64,000 bases of DNA from Mycoplana azooxidifex (GCF_014196765.1 NZ_JACIEE010000004.1:108435-172434); one strand, 5' to 3'; counted from the first letter of the stretch, positions 10,094 to 19,433 are shown. The notes: a model not told the origin generated them from the letters alone. Translations and numbers: made by a program.

Positions 10094-10534
10094 TTAGCTC
10101 AATGCGCTCTTCGTCGTCTTCAGCAGGATATTCGTTTCCGTCGAGTTGATCCCGTCGATCAGGCGGATCTTGTGCAGGGTCTCGTCGAAAGTGCCGAGAT
10201 CCTTGTCTTCCAGCTCGGCGATGAGATCCCACCGCCCGTTGGTCGAGTGCAGCGCGCGGACCTGCGGCAGACCGCGCAACTGCGCCGCCACCCGATCGGC
10301 CATCTTCCCCAGCACCTCGATCAGAACGATGGCGCGCACGCCGCTGCCGCTGAGCTCGCTGCCGGTGCGAATGGTGAAGGCGGCGATCGTTCCGGACTTG
10401 ACCAGCCGGTCGATGCGGGCGGACACTGTCGCCCGCGATGCCCCGGTCTGGGCCGCGAGCGAGGAAACCGGCGTGCGCGCATTGTGACGAAGCGCGCTGA
10501 TGAGGCTGTGGTCGAGATCGTCCAGCGTTATCAT
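10094..10534 (-). CDS. Lrp/AsnC-family transcriptional regulator
   Basis: A 146-residue regulator. The N-terminal helix-turn-helix lies at about residues 5-60 (LDDLDHSLISALRHNARTPV, then SLAAQTGASRATVSARIDRL). The C-terminal RAM ligand-binding/dimerisation domain (VLIEVLGKMADRVAAQLRGL, WDLIAELEDKDLGTFDETL) follows. Length and layout are normal for the family. It is transcribed divergently from the arginase gene, with 144 bases between the starts. By analogy with Lrp-type regulators next to arginine and proline catabolic genes, it probably senses arginine or ornithine and controls rocF-rocD; that role is inferred from position only. Confidence 0.88.
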   Translation of the reverse strand: MITLDDLDHSLISALRHNARTPVSSLAAQTGASRATVSARIDRLVKSGTIAAFTIRTGSELSGSGVRAIVLIEVLGKMADRVAAQLRGLPQVRALHSTNGRWDLIAELEDKDLGTFDETLHKIRLIDGINSTETNILLKTTKSALS

Positions 10535-10560
10535 TTTGCGAAACTCATCTTCTCAAAATG
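10532..10560. promoter_or_regulatory. Candidate operator at the Lrp/AsnC-rocF divergent promoter
   Basis: An imperfect inverted repeat: CATTTTG-C-GAA on the left and TTC-T-CAAAATG on the right, 7-base outer arms perfect and 10 of 11 arm positions paired. The left end is the regulator's own ATG, so binding here would block its transcription or translation. Lrp/AsnC proteins often bind such AT-rich dyads and repress themselves. Candidate only. Confidence 0.4.
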
Positions 10561-10678
10561 CTCATATTGCCCTTCTATCTGTCAGTTTTTCATCTTTTTG
10601 CCAACACGCTAAGAGACAATAATCGCGCAAAATCCGGCGTACCGGAATGCAAGCAAACACGCTCTGCGGGGAAGACTG

Positions 10679-11614
10679 ATGGCGAAAGCAAAGAAAACCA
10701 TCGCGCTGATCGGTGCACCGATCGAGGAAGGCTCGGGGCGCCGCGGCGCCGCCATGGGCCCGGCGGCACTGCGGATCGCCGGCATCGACACGACGCTCGC
10801 CGAGCTCGGCCACACGGTGGTCGACGAGGGCGATCTGAGGCCCCTGCCGGCCCGTGATCTTGCCAACCACCCCCGCGCCAACAATCTCCAGATGGTCGCA
10901 GCCTTCGCCCGCGCCCTCGACGCATCCGTCCACGAGGCCGCCCGCGCCGGTCGGCTGCCGCTCATTCTCGGCGGCGACCATGCGCTGTCCATGGGCAGCG
11001 TCTCCGGCATGGCCCGCTACGCAGCCGAGATCGGCAAGCCACTGTTCGTCCTCTGGCTGGACGCGCACGCGGATTTCAACTCGCCCGAGACGTCACCCTC
11101 CGGCAACATGCACGGCATGCCGGTCGCCTTCTTCTGCGGCGAGGCCGAATTCGCGCCGATCCTGCCGGCGGACCGGCCGATGGTCGATCCGAAGAACGTC
11201 TTCCAGGTCGGCATCCGCTCGGTCGACGAGCGCGAGCGCGTGGAGATCGCCGAGCACGGCGTCAACGTCTATGACATGCGCGCCGTCGACGAGACCGGCA
11301 TGGCGCGCATCATGCACGAGATCATCGACACGGTGCGCCACGCCGACGGCCTGCTGCATGTCAGTTTCGACGTGGACTTCCTCGACCCTGACATCGCACC
11401 GGGCGTCGGCACGACGGTCCCCGGCGGCGGAACGTTCCGCGAGGCGCACCTGATCATGGAAATGCTCTGCGACAGCGGCCTCGTCGCCTCGCTCGACCTC
11501 GTGGAACTGAACCCGTTCCTCGACGATCGCGGCAAGAGCGCGCGCATCCTCGTCGAACTGACCGCAAGCCTGTTCGGCCGCCGCATCCTGGACCGCCCGA
11601 CCCGCAGCGCCTGA
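10679..11614 (+). CDS. rocF: Arginase
   Basis: A 311-residue ureohydrolase that splits L-arginine into ornithine and urea in the cytosol with a dinuclear manganese centre. All metal-binding blocks are present: GGDHALSMG (about residues 100-108), WLDAHADFN (about 126-134), the substrate-binding Ser/Asn loop [10 protein letters not shown], and [17 protein letters not shown] (about 222-238). The start has GGGGA at 10668-10672. Ornithine aminotransferase follows 56 bases later, so the two form an arginine-to-glutamate-semialdehyde route. The arrangement also resembles arcA of Agrobacterium. Agmatinase is less likely because the substrate loop is the arginase type. Confidence 0.93.
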   Translation: MAKAKKTIALIGAPIEEGSGRRGAAMGPAALRIAGIDTTLAELGHTVVDEGDLRPLPARDLANHPRANNLQMVAAFARALDASVHEAARAGRLPLILGGDHALSMGSVSGMARYAAEIGKPLFVLWLDAHADFNSPETSPSGNMHGMPVAFFCGEAEFAPILPADRPMVDPKNVFQVGIRSVDERERVEIAEHGVNVYDMRAVDETGMARIMHEIIDTVRHADGLLHVSFDVDFLDPDIAPGVGTTVPGGGTFREAHLIMEMLCDSGLVASLDLVELNPFLDDRGKSARILVELTASLFGRRILDRPTRSA

Positions 11615-11670
11615 TACCTGGTGCCCGTACTTGGTGCCTGATACGCGGCGCCCGACCTCTGGAGAAGACC

Positions 11671-12876
11671 ATGACCTCGACCACCGCACGCCTGATCGAG
11701 ACCGAATACCGCCTCGGCGCCCATAATTACAAGCCGCTCGACGTCGTGCTCTCCCGCGGCGAAGGCGTCCATGTCTGGGATGTGGACGGCAATCGCTACC
11801 TCGACTGCCTCTCGGCCTACTCCGCCGTCAACCAGGGCCACTGCCATCCGAAGATCCTTGCGGCCATGGTGGAGCAGGCGCAGAAGCTGACGCTGACCTC
11901 GCGCGCCTTCCGCAACGACCAGTTGGCGCATTTCTACGAGGAGATCGCGGCACTGACCGGCTCGCACAAGGTGCTGCCGATGAACTCCGGCGCCGAGGCC
12001 GTGGAGACGGCCATCAAGGCCGTGCGCAAATGGGGTTACGAGGTCAAGGGCGTCGAGCGCGACAAGGCCGAGATCATCGTCTGCGACAACAACTTCCACG
12101 GCCGCACCATGGGCATCGTCGGCTTTTCGACCGATCCCGACGCCCGCGAGGGCTTCGGACCGTTCGCCCCGGGCTTCCGGCACGTGCCCTTCGGCGATAT
12201 CGACGCCTTCCGTGCCGCGATCACCGAAAACACCGTGGCCTTCCTGATCGAGCCGATCCAGGGCGAGGCCGGCGTCCTCATTCCGCCGGTCGGCTATTTC
12301 GCTGGCGTTCGCGAACTCTGCACGAGCCACGGCATCACGCTCATCCTCGACGAGATCCAGACCGGCCTCGGCCGCACCGGCAGGATCTTGGCGGAAGAGC
12401 ACGAGGGGATCGAGGCGGACGTCACGCTGGTCGGCAAGGCTCTGTCGGGCGGCTTCTACCCGGTCTCCGCAGTGCTCTCCAACACCGAGGTTCTCGGCGT
12501 GCTGAAGCCCGGCCAGCACGGCTCGACCTTCGGCGGCAATCCGCTGGCCTGCGCGATCGCCCGCGCAGCACTGCGCGTGCTGACCGAAGAGGACATGATC
12601 GGCAATTCGGCCCACATGGGCGAGCGCTTCCAGAAGGGGCTGAGCGAAATCCGCTCCAACATCGTCAAGGAAGTTCGTGGGCGCGGCCTGATGCTGGCGG
12701 TCGAGCTCGATCCGGCGGCCGGTGGCGCGCGCAAGTATTGCGAGGCCCTGAAGGAGCGCGGCATCCTTGCCAAGGATACCCATGGCGACACGATCCGCAT
12801 CGCTCCGCCGCTCGTGATCACCGCCGATCAGGTCGACTGGGCCCTCGAGCAATTCGAGGCCGTGCTACGCGACTAG
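11671..12876 (+). CDS. rocD: Ornithine aminotransferase
   Basis: A 401-residue class III PLP-dependent aminotransferase that converts ornithine and 2-oxoglutarate to glutamate-5-semialdehyde and glutamate. Visible features: the N-terminal [20 protein letters not shown] typical of ornithine aminotransferases, the PLP phosphate loop [27 protein letters not shown] with the PLP-pyridine Asp, the Schiff-base lysine in [14 protein letters not shown], and [13 protein letters not shown]. Length matches the family. CTGGAGAAG precedes the start. It lies just downstream of arginase, which fixes the substrate much better than sequence alone, since acetylornithine aminotransferases are related. Confidence 0.93.
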   Translation: MTSTTARLIETEYRLGAHNYKPLDVVLSRGEGVHVWDVDGNRYLDCLSAYSAVNQGHCHPKILAAMVEQAQKLTLTSRAFRNDQLAHFYEEIAALTGSHKVLPMNSGAEAVETAIKAVRKWGYEVKGVERDKAEIIVCDNNFHGRTMGIVGFSTDPDAREGFGPFAPGFRHVPFGDIDAFRAAITENTVAFLIEPIQGEAGVLIPPVGYFAGVRELCTSHGITLILDEIQTGLGRTGRILAEEHEGIEADVTLVGKALSGGFYPVSAVLSNTEVLGVLKPGQHGSTFGGNPLACAIARAALRVLTEEDMIGNSAHMGERFQKGLSEIRSNIVKEVRGRGLMLAVELDPAAGGARKYCEALKERGILAKDTHGDTIRIAPPLVITADQVDWALEQFEAVLRD

Positions 12877-13016
12877 GATCACGGTCCCGGTTGCCGTTCG
12901 TGTCGGCCGCCCTTTCGTCATGCGCTGGCTACGGCGGATTGAGCAATCCTTAACCTCGCCCCGGCTATCCTCGCCTCCAGGTATTGGACCGCGACGAAGA
13001 ACTGGGGCGACAACAG

Positions 13017-13493
13017 ATGACGACTTTCAAGACGGCCGGCTTTGACGGCGAAACACTGGAGATCATTGCCTTTCGGCTGCACGAGCAGGAATTCTGCGTG
13101 AAGACGACGACGATCCGCGAAATTCGCGGCTGGGCGCCGTCCACGCCGATCCCGCATTCGCCGGCCGAGGTGATCGGCGTGATGAACCTGCGCGGAACGG
13201 TGATCCCGATCATCGACCTGGCTCACAAGCTCGGCATGCGCTCGACCGAGGCCAACGAGCGCAGCGCCATCGTCGTAGCCGAGGTCCACAGCATGGTCGT
13301 CGGCCTCGTCGTCGACCGCGTCTCCGATATCCTGACCATCCGCGGCGACCAGATCCAGCCGGTTCCGGAAGTCACGACCTCCTTCGACAAGGTCTATGCG
13401 GAAGGCATCATCGCCCAGGAGAACGGCATGATCTGCTTCCTCAACCTCTCGCGCATGTTCAAGGAACGCGAGATCGAGGACATCGCGGCCTGA
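13017..13493 (+). CDS. cheW: CheW-like chemotaxis coupling protein
   Basis: A 158-residue protein consisting of one CheW domain: EIIAFRLHEQEFCVKTTTI, then EVIGVMNLRGTVIPIIDLAHKL (split here at its centre), VVGLVVDRVSDILTI, and a C-terminal FLNLSRMF strand. CheW links chemoreceptors to the CheA kinase. No receptor, CheA or other chemotaxis gene is adjacent, so it is an orphan copy; rhizobia often carry one away from the main che cluster. The start at 13017 was preferred because GGGG lies about 10 bases upstream and the preceding 11 codons look unlike a CheW N-terminus. Confidence 0.9.
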   Translation: MTTFKTAGFDGETLEIIAFRLHEQEFCVKTTTIREIRGWAPSTPIPHSPAEVIGVMNLRGTVIPIIDLAHKLGMRSTEANERSAIVVAEVHSMVVGLVVDRVSDILTIRGDQIQPVPEVTTSFDKVYAEGIIAQENGMICFLNLSRMFKEREIEDIAA

Positions 13494-13530
13494 TCCCGAC
13501 CTCGACAGAAATTTGAACGACTATTCATTC

Positions 13531-13562
13531 GGCCGGTCGAAAGACCGGCCGTCATCGTTTTC
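13531..13562. terminator. Terminator between cheW and the hydrolase gene
   Basis: A perfect 8-bp stem GGCCGGTC/GACCGGCC closed by a GAAA tetraloop (13539-13542), followed by CATCGTTTT. It sits between convergent genes and may serve both. Confidence 0.8.
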
Positions 13563-13598
13563 AGCAGACAGAATATCCGTCCGAAGATGCGGGCGTGC

Positions 13599-14474
13599 TC
13601 AGGCCCGGGCGCGCGCGGTTACGCGACGCACGTGCGCCTGCCATGCCGAGGCGGTTTCGGCAGCGACCGTCTCGACGAAGTGATCGAGCGCCGGGTTGAA
13701 CAGTTCGGGCCGCTCCCAGAACGGCGCGTGGCCGGCGCCGATGACGACGGTCGGCTCGTCGCCGTACTGGTGCGGAATATGGATTCCCATGAGATAGCCG
13801 AGGCGCACGAAGGGATCGTCTGCGCCGTTCAGGAGGGCGATCGGGATCGTGGCCCCCTCGACTGCCCTGCGCTGGTCGGCGCCGTCGCCCCGCGCCAGGC
13901 TCTGCCCGAAGTTCGAGCGTACCAGGCCGTCCGTGCGCAGCACAAGGTCCTGGAAGGGCGCAGGTTCCTGCGCACCGAAGCTGAGGCAGGAGAACCGCGC
14001 CGCATCGCGCGCCGTGAAGGTGTGCTTCGTCGTCAGAAGCAGATCGAACGACGGATGGAATGCGCGCAGCATGCCGATGAAACCGCGCGAAATCGGCGGC
14101 GCGCCGCTCAGCATGAGGCCGCGAATGCGCGTGCTGCGGCTCATCCATTCTATCGCCGCATGACCGCCCAGCGACCAGCCGTAGACGGCGAGCCGCTTCA
14201 GGTCGAGCCGCTCGGCAAACTCTTCCAGGCAGTCGGCGAAGCCCGATACCGTATAGGTGACGTTCGGCTGCGGCGCATTATCCGATTCGCCGTGTCCCGG
14301 CAGGTCGAGCGCGATCAGGCGCCAGCGCCTTGCCAGTTCGCTGTCGAACTGGCGCTCGAACACGCGCCGCGAAAAGCTGGAGCCGTGGATCAACAGGACG
14401 GGAAAGCCCGAGCCGCCTGTATCGCTGTAGCGGATGGCGCCGTGACGGGTCGCGATCGTTTGACTGTCGAACAT
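13599..14474 (-). CDS. Alpha/beta-fold hydrolase
   Basis: A 291-residue hydrolase of the single-domain alpha/beta family. The oxyanion-hole loop is VLLIHGSSFSRRVF. LDLPGHGESD is a typical strand-turn. The nucleophile elbow is YGWSLGGHAA with the catalytic Ser. The acid lies in LLNGADDPFV and the histidine in GAGHAPFWERPE. Substrate cannot be told; many such proteins are esterases or C-C hydrolases. The start at 14474 has GGAAG five bases upstream, while the ATG at 14507 lacks a site. It is a single gene, convergent with cheW. Confidence 0.85.
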   Translation of the reverse strand: MFDSQTIATRHGAIRYSDTGGSGFPVLLIHGSSFSRRVFERQFDSELARRWRLIALDLPGHGESDNAPQPNVTYTVSGFADCLEEFAERLDLKRLAVYGWSLGGHAAIEWMSRSTRIRGLMLSGAPPISRGFIGMLRAFHPSFDLLLTTKHTFTARDAARFSCLSFGAQEPAPFQDLVLRTDGLVRSNFGQSLARGDGADQRRAVEGATIPIALLNGADDPFVRLGYLMGIHIPHQYGDEPTVVIGAGHAPFWERPELFNPALDHFVETVAAETASAWQAHVRRVTARARA

Positions 14475-14779
14475 CGTCTTCCATTTCCGCAGGGCATTGA
14501 TCGGCATGTTCGCAACAATCGCCTTTGGCAGGCTACGCCCAGATGGTTAACGAACATTGAAGGGCGGCAGGCAGCCGGATCGCAATCACAAGGTGCGGAA
14601 ACGTTCCAAGCTGCATTGCGACATCTCATAGCTCTCGCTATGGTTTGGCTCCGTATTAGAGCACCGTATCCGGCGAGCCGGCAACGTGCTTGGGGTGAGT
14701 TGGGCTTGCGTCTTCCGATACCGCGGTGCGGTCTCGGGGAGTTGCATTTTGGGGGAGCCGGCGCGAAGCCGGCAGGAGA
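14475..14779. other. Divergent intergenic region with a structured leader
   Basis: About 305 bases between the hydrolase and the membrane methyltransferase-like gene; it must hold both promoters. No gene is recognised. Just before the plus-strand start is a hairpin with perfect 6-bp arms, GCCGGC (14757-14762) and GCCGGC (14768-14773) with loop GCGAA. It lies between a strong GGGGGA (14751-14756) and the weakly spaced AGGAG at 14774-14778. Confidence 0.4.
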
Positions 14780-15334
14780 ATGGAAACAGCACTGGATATT
14801 GCCGTCACCTGTGTGAGCGTTGTCGTCGTCGGTTTCTACAGCTGGTCGCTACGTGCGCACTTCTCGTCACCGCAGGTGCCATCCGGCTTCAAGGTCATTT
14901 CCGCCTTCGTCACCGCGACGACGCTCTATTTCCTTTACCTGGTCTGGAGCGTCACGCAGCCCGTGAGTGCGCAGATCATTGGTCTCGGCCTGGAAATCGT
15001 CGCAGCCGCCATGTTCTGGTGGGCGATCGCCGCATCGCGCCGGGCGCGGCTGCGCTTCGCCTTCGACCCCGACAATCCCGATAGCCTCGTCACCACAGGC
15101 CCCTATCGCTACGTGCGCCACCCGTTCTACACGTCCTACATCGTCTTCTGGGCGGGCTGGGCGATCGCCACCTGGACGGCCTGGTCGATCCTGCCCGTGA
15201 TCGCCTTCATCGTGATCTACGTGGTCGCGGCAAAGGGAGAAGAAAAGAAATTCGCCTCCACGCCGCTCGCGGCGGAGTATGACGCCTACCGCCGCCGTAC
15301 CGGCTTCCTCGTTCCGAAGCTCATCTCCGCCTGA
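14780..15334 (+). CDS. Isoprenylcysteine carboxyl methyltransferase-family membrane protein
   Basis: A 184-residue integral membrane protein with four to five predicted helices (about residues 7-25, 38-56, 66-84, 113-145). The family signature in the C-terminal half is clear: LVTTGPYRYVRHPFYTSYI, the S-adenosylmethionine-binding Arg-His-Pro-x-Tyr motif, then EEKKFASTPLAAEYDAYRRR with the conserved Glu-Tyr. Bacterial members methylate small molecules, lipids or thiols, and the substrate is not predictable here. AGGAG is only one base from ATG 14780, which is unusually close; a GTG at 14726 in the same frame is an alternative but would add a non-hydrophobic leader. Confidence 0.8.
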   Translation: METALDIAVTCVSVVVVGFYSWSLRAHFSSPQVPSGFKVISAFVTATTLYFLYLVWSVTQPVSAQIIGLGLEIVAAAMFWWAIAASRRARLRFAFDPDNPDSLVTTGPYRYVRHPFYTSYIVFWAGWAIATWTAWSILPVIAFIVIYVVAAKGEEKKFASTPLAAEYDAYRRRTGFLVPKLISA

Positions 15335-15382
15335 GACACAGCAAAGAGCCGCCGGAGCGAAACTAAAAGATCGCGACCTGCT

Positions 15383-15637
15383 TTAGACGCCCGGTTGCTG
15401 CGTTGCCAGACCTTCGGCCGGCGGGCGCCTGACCAAGGGGGCCGCCTCCAGCACCAGCGGGTCCAGTCCCGCACCGCCGCGATTGTCGACGATGTCGAAG
15501 AATTGCCGGCGCATGCGCGGCTCCCAGTACTTGTTGATGTGAGTAGCAACCCCCATCGGCCCATCCGCCGGCGGCTGCGAATGAAAGAAGGTGGCGATCT
15601 GGTTGGCCATCCGGACCAGCTTTGCATCGTTCGACAT
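15383..15637 (-). CDS. fdsD: Formate dehydrogenase subunit delta
   Basis: An 84-residue protein with the FdsD pattern: LVRMANQIATFFHSQPP near the N-terminus, then GVATHINKYWEPRMRRQFFD. FdsD is a small accessory subunit found with soluble NAD-dependent molybdenum formate dehydrogenases and needed for active enzyme in Rhodobacter. It is the last gene of fdsGBA-fdhD-fdsD, 11 bases after fdhD. The start at 15637 has AGGA eight bases upstream; an earlier in-frame ATG overlaps fdhD and lacks a site. Confidence 0.92.
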   Translation of the reverse strand: MSNDAKLVRMANQIATFFHSQPPADGPMGVATHINKYWEPRMRRQFFDIVDNRGGAGLDPLVLEAAPLVRRPPAEGLATQQPGV

Positions 15638-15648
15638 CAGCGTGTTTC

Positions 15649-16491
15649 CTACCCGTTTCTGGCGCATCGCACGGCATCGTCCGACGCCGGCAGGACGCGC
15701 CCGGCGCCCGTGAAAATCTCGAACTCGTCGCCGCGCACCAGCGCGATCAGCGTCATGCCCGCCTCCTCAGCGGTGCGGATGGCAAGCGCGGTCGGCGCCG
15801 AAATAGCGATGATGAAGGGGCTGCCGGTGACCGCCGTCTTCTGCACCATCTCGACCGAGACCCGGCTCGTGACGACCACGGCCCCCGCCTCCCCGCGATA
15901 GCCTGCCCTTGCGGCAGCACCCACGAGCTTGTCCAGCGCGTTGTGCCGCCCCACGTCCTCGCGCACCGCGATCAGCCCCTTGCCGGGCACGAAGAACCCT
16001 GCACCATGGACGGCCCGCGTCTCGATGTGCAGCGGCTGCAGCCCATTCAGGAGCCGCACCGCTTCGGAAACCTGGTCCTCCGTCAGCGTCAGGCCCGATC
16101 CGCCGACTGACGGCGTGACCCGCACGGCCTGCTCGATCGATTCGATGCCGCAAAGCCCGCATCCGACCGGCCCCGCCATGTGGCGGCGGCGCGACGTCAA
16201 CGCCTCGCTCTGCGCGTCGGCAAGGCGGATCTGCAGGTCGATTCCCTTTTCCTCTTCCACGACGTCGATCAACTCGATCTCGGCGGCGTCGCGGACGATC
16301 CCCTCCGTCAGGCTGAAGCCGACGGCAAAATCCTGAAGGTTGGCAGGCGTCGCCATCATCACGGCATGCGTCGAGCCGTGATAGGTAAAGGCGACCGGCA
16401 CTTCCTCGGGCACGATCCGCTCGCCCGCCGCAAGCCTGCCGGCGCGGCGCGCAAGTTCGGGGACCGTCTTCGTCGTGTTGAAGCTGCTCAT
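15649..16491 (-). CDS. fdhD: Formate dehydrogenase accessory sulfurtransferase FdhD (FdsC)
   Basis: A 280-residue maturation factor that transfers sulfur to the bis-MGD molybdenum cofactor and delivers it to formate dehydrogenase; without it the enzyme is inactive. The active-site cysteine pair is visible as PVGCGLCGIES (Cys 111 and 114). Other family blocks are present: VAFTYHGSTHAVMMATP, DFAVGFSLTEGI, REDVGRHNALDKL and a C-terminal SPFIIAISAPTALA. Length is typical. It sits 59 bases after fdsA, between the catalytic subunit and fdsD, the same order as in Cupriavidus and Rhodobacter fds operons. Confidence 0.94.
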   Translation of the reverse strand: MSSFNTTKTVPELARRAGRLAAGERIVPEEVPVAFTYHGSTHAVMMATPANLQDFAVGFSLTEGIVRDAAEIELIDVVEEEKGIDLQIRLADAQSEALTSRRRHMAGPVGCGLCGIESIEQAVRVTPSVGGSGLTLTEDQVSEAVRLLNGLQPLHIETRAVHGAGFFVPGKGLIAVREDVGRHNALDKLVGAAARAGYRGEAGAVVVTSRVSVEMVQKTAVTGSPFIIAISAPTALAIRTAEEAGMTLIALVRGDEFEIFTGAGRVLPASDDAVRCARNG

Positions 16492-16550
16492 CGGGCCTTG
16501 GCGTCCGACAAGACACCCCCCTCTGCCACACCGGCCATCGTCGCCAACTC

Positions 16551-19433
16551 CTACTCCGCCGCCTCCAGCTTGCCGGCGATCCGGCGCGAGCGGCGCGCCT
16601 GTTCGTCATATTCGACCTGCCAGTCCGAAGGCCCGTTGGAGGGCGAAACCTGGACGGCCGTGACCTTGTACTCCGGGCAGTTGGTCGCCCAGTCGGAAAA
16701 GTCGGTCGTGATCACGTTCGCCTGCGTATCCGGGTGATGGAAGGTCGTATAGACTACGCCCGGCGATACGCGATCGGTGATCAGCGCGTGCAGCGTCGTT
16801 TCGCCCGCGCGGCTGGCAAGCCGCACCCAGTCGCCGTCGTGGATGCCGCGGTTCTCCGCGTCGTGCGGATGGATCTCCAGCCGGTCCTCCTCGTGCCAGA
16901 CGACGTTGTCGGTCCGCCGCGTCTGCGCACCGACATTGTACTGGCTGAGGATGCGGCCGGTCGTGAGCAGAAGCGGGAAGCGCGGGCCGGTCTTCTCGTC
17001 GGTCGCGACATACTCAGTGCGGATGAACTTGCCCTTGCCGCGCACGAAGCCGTCGACATGCATGATCGGCGAGCCTTGCGGGTGCTTCTCGTTGCAGGGC
17101 CACTGCACCGAACCCAGCTTGTCAAGGTAGTCGTAGGAGACGAGCGCGAAGCTCGGCGTGGTCGCTGCGATCTCGTCCATGATCTCGGAGGGATGGCGGT
17201 AGTTCCAGGCGAGCCCCATGGCCTGCGCCAGCTTCTGCGTCACCTCCCAGTCGGCAAGGCCGTTCTTCGGCGTCATCACCCGGCGCACGCGGTTGATCCG
17301 GCGCTCGGCATTGGTGAAGGTGCCGTCCTTTTCCAGGAAGGTGGAGCCCGGCAGGAAGACATGCGCGTAGTTCGCCGTCTCGTTCAGGAACAGGTCCTGC
17401 ACGACGACGCATTCCATCGCGGCGAGGCCCGCCGAGACGTGCTTCGTATCGGGGTCGGACTGCAGGATGTCCTCGCCCTGGATGTAGAGGGCCTTGAACG
17501 AGCCCTCGACGGCCGCATCCAGCATGTTGGGGATGCGCAGGCCCGGCTCGTTGTTCAGTTCCACGCCCCAGAGCTTCTCGAAGATCTCGCGGGTCGCGTC
17601 GTCGGAGATGTGGCGGTAGCCCGGAAGTTCGTGCGGGAAGGAGCCCATGTCGCAGGAGCCCTGCACGTTGTTCTGCCCGCGCAGCGGGTTCACGCCGACG
17701 CCGGGGCGGCCGATATTGCCGGTCGCCATGGCGAGGTTGGCGATCGCCATGACGGTGGTCGAGCCCTGGCTGTGCTCGGTGACGCCGAGCCCGTAGTAGA
17801 TCGATCCGTTGCCGCCCTTGGCAAACAGCCGCGCCGCACCGCGGACGAGCTCGGCCGGAACACCGGTGAGCGCCTCGACGGCTTCCGGGCTGTGCCGGTC
17901 CTCGGAAACGAAACCCGCCCAGTCCTCGAATTCCGACCAGTCGCAGCGCTCGCGGATGAATTTCTCGTCGAAGAGCCCCTCGGTGACAATCACATGGGAA
18001 AGCGCCGTGACGACGGCGACGTTCGTGCCGGGCCTGAGCGGCAGGTGATAGCTCGCCTCGACATGCGGCCCCTTGACGAGGTCGATGCGGCGCGGGTCGA
18101 TGACGATCAGCTTGGCACCCTGCCGCAGCCGTTTCTTCAGCCGCGAGGCGAAGACCGGATGGCCATCGGTCGGATTGGCGCCGATGACGATGACGACGTC
18201 GGTCTCCTCGACCGAATCGAAATTCTGCGTTCCCGCCGAGGTACCGAAGGTCTGGCCGAGACCGTAGCCGGTCGGCGAATGACAGACGCGGGCGCAGGTG
18301 TCGACGTTGTTGTTGCCGAAGCCGGCGCGCACCAGCTTCTGGACGAGATAGGTCTCCTCGTTGGTGCAGCGCGACGAGGTGATGCCGCCGACCGAATCGC
18401 GGCCGTACTGGTACTGGATGCGGCGGAACTCGCTCGCCACGTGCGCGAACGCCTCCTCCCAGCTGACCTCGCGCCACGGATCGGAGACCTTCTCACGAAT
18501 CATCGGATTGAGGATGCGGTCGCGGTGGGTCGAATAGCCATAGGCGAAGCGGCCCTTGACGCAGGAGTGGCCGCGATTGGCCTGACCGTCCTTCCACGGC
18601 ACCATGCGCACGAGTTCCTCGCCACGCATCTCCGCCTTGAACGAGCAGCCGACGCCGCAATAGGCGCAGGTGGTGACGACCGAATGTTCCGGCTGGCCGA
18701 TCGCGATCACCGACTTCTCCGTCAGCGTCGCCGTCGGGCAGGCCTGCACGCAGGCGCCGCAGGAGACGCATTCGGACGAGACGAAATCCTGATGTTGCAT
18801 GCCGGCAGAGACTCGGCTGTCGAAACCGCGGCCCTCGATCGTCAGCGCGAAGGTCCCCTGCACTTCCTCGCAGGCGCGAACGCAGCGCGAGCAGACGATG
18901 CACTTGGAGGAATCGAAAGTGAAATAGGGGTTGGATTCGTCCTTTGGCTGCCACTTGATGTTGATGGCGCCGTCGTTGCGGGCGCGCACGTGGTTCTCGC
19001 CCTCATAGCCGTAACGCACGTCGCGCAGGCCCACGGCTCCCGCCATGTCCTGCAGTTCGCAATCGCCATTGGCAGCACAGGTCAGGCAGTCCAGCGGGTG
19101 GTCGGAGATGTAGAGTTCCATCACCCCGCGGCGCACGTCCTTCAGCCGCGGCGTCTGGGTCGAGACCACGAGCCCGGGCGCCACAGGCGTGGTGCAGGAT
19201 GCCGGCATGCCGCCGCGCCCCTGAATCTCGACGAGACAGAGCCGGCAGGATCCGAAGGCATCCACCATGTCAGTGGCGCAGAGCTTCGGGATCTCGATGC
19301 CGGCTTCCATGGACGCGCGCATGATCGACGTGCCCTCCGGCACGGTGACCTCGTTGCCGTCGATCGTCAGCGTCACCATCTTTTCCGATTTCGAGGCCGG
19401 CGTGCCGAAGTCGATTTCACGAATGAGGGACAT
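16551..19433 (-). CDS. fdsA: NAD-dependent formate dehydrogenase catalytic subunit alpha
   Basis: A 960-residue molybdoenzyme that oxidises formate to CO2. In order: an N-terminal [2Fe-2S] domain (Cys 52, 63, 66, 80), a NuoG-like His-Cys3 cluster (His 111, Cys 115, 118, 124), two ferredoxin [4Fe-4S] sites (Cys 177/180/183/187 and 221/224/227/231), and the MopB [4Fe-4S] site (Cys 255, 258, 262, 290). The bis-MGD domain carries the metal ligand in NNVDTCARVCHSP as Cys 383, so it is the cysteine, not selenocysteine, form. A molydopterin dinucleotide-binding domain ends the protein. The start at 19433 has AGGAGG six bases upstream; the reading frame extending further upstream lies inside a repeat element. 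It belongs to a soluble complex with FdsB and FdsG. Confidence 0.96.
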   Translation of the reverse strand: MSLIREIDFGTPASKSEKMVTLTIDGNEVTVPEGTSIMRASMEAGIEIPKLCATDMVDAFGSCRLCLVEIQGRGGMPASCTTPVAPGLVVSTQTPRLKDVRRGVMELYISDHPLDCLTCAANGDCELQDMAGAVGLRDVRYGYEGENHVRARNDGAINIKWQPKDESNPYFTFDSSKCIVCSRCVRACEEVQGTFALTIEGRGFDSRVSAGMQHQDFVSSECVSCGACVQACPTATLTEKSVIAIGQPEHSVVTTCAYCGVGCSFKAEMRGEELVRMVPWKDGQANRGHSCVKGRFAYGYSTHRDRILNPMIREKVSDPWREVSWEEAFAHVASEFRRIQYQYGRDSVGGITSSRCTNEETYLVQKLVRAGFGNNNVDTCARVCHSPTGYGLGQTFGTSAGTQNFDSVEETDVVIVIGANPTDGHPVFASRLKKRLRQGAKLIVIDPRRIDLVKGPHVEASYHLPLRPGTNVAVVTALSHVIVTEGLFDEKFIRERCDWSEFEDWAGFVSEDRHSPEAVEALTGVPAELVRGAARLFAKGGNGSIYYGLGVTEHSQGSTTVMAIANLAMATGNIGRPGVGVNPLRGQNNVQGSCDMGSFPHELPGYRHISDDATREIFEKLWGVELNNEPGLRIPNMLDAAVEGSFKALYIQGEDILQSDPDTKHVSAGLAAMECVVVQDLFLNETANYAHVFLPGSTFLEKDGTFTNAERRINRVRRVMTPKNGLADWEVTQKLAQAMGLAWNYRHPSEIMDEIAATTPSFALVSYDYLDKLGSVQWPCNEKHPQGSPIMHVDGFVRGKGKFIRTEYVATDEKTGPRFPLLLTTGRILSQYNVGAQTRRTDNVVWHEEDRLEIHPHDAENRGIHDGDWVRLASRAGETTLHALITDRVSPGVVYTTFHHPDTQANVITTDFSDWATNCPEYKVTAVQVSPSNGPSDWQVEYDEQARRSRRIAGKLEAAE

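Noticed and set aside
12877-13016. A terminator after rocD formed by GGATT-GAGC-AATCC
   Set aside because: Only five base pairs and no T run; too weak to call.
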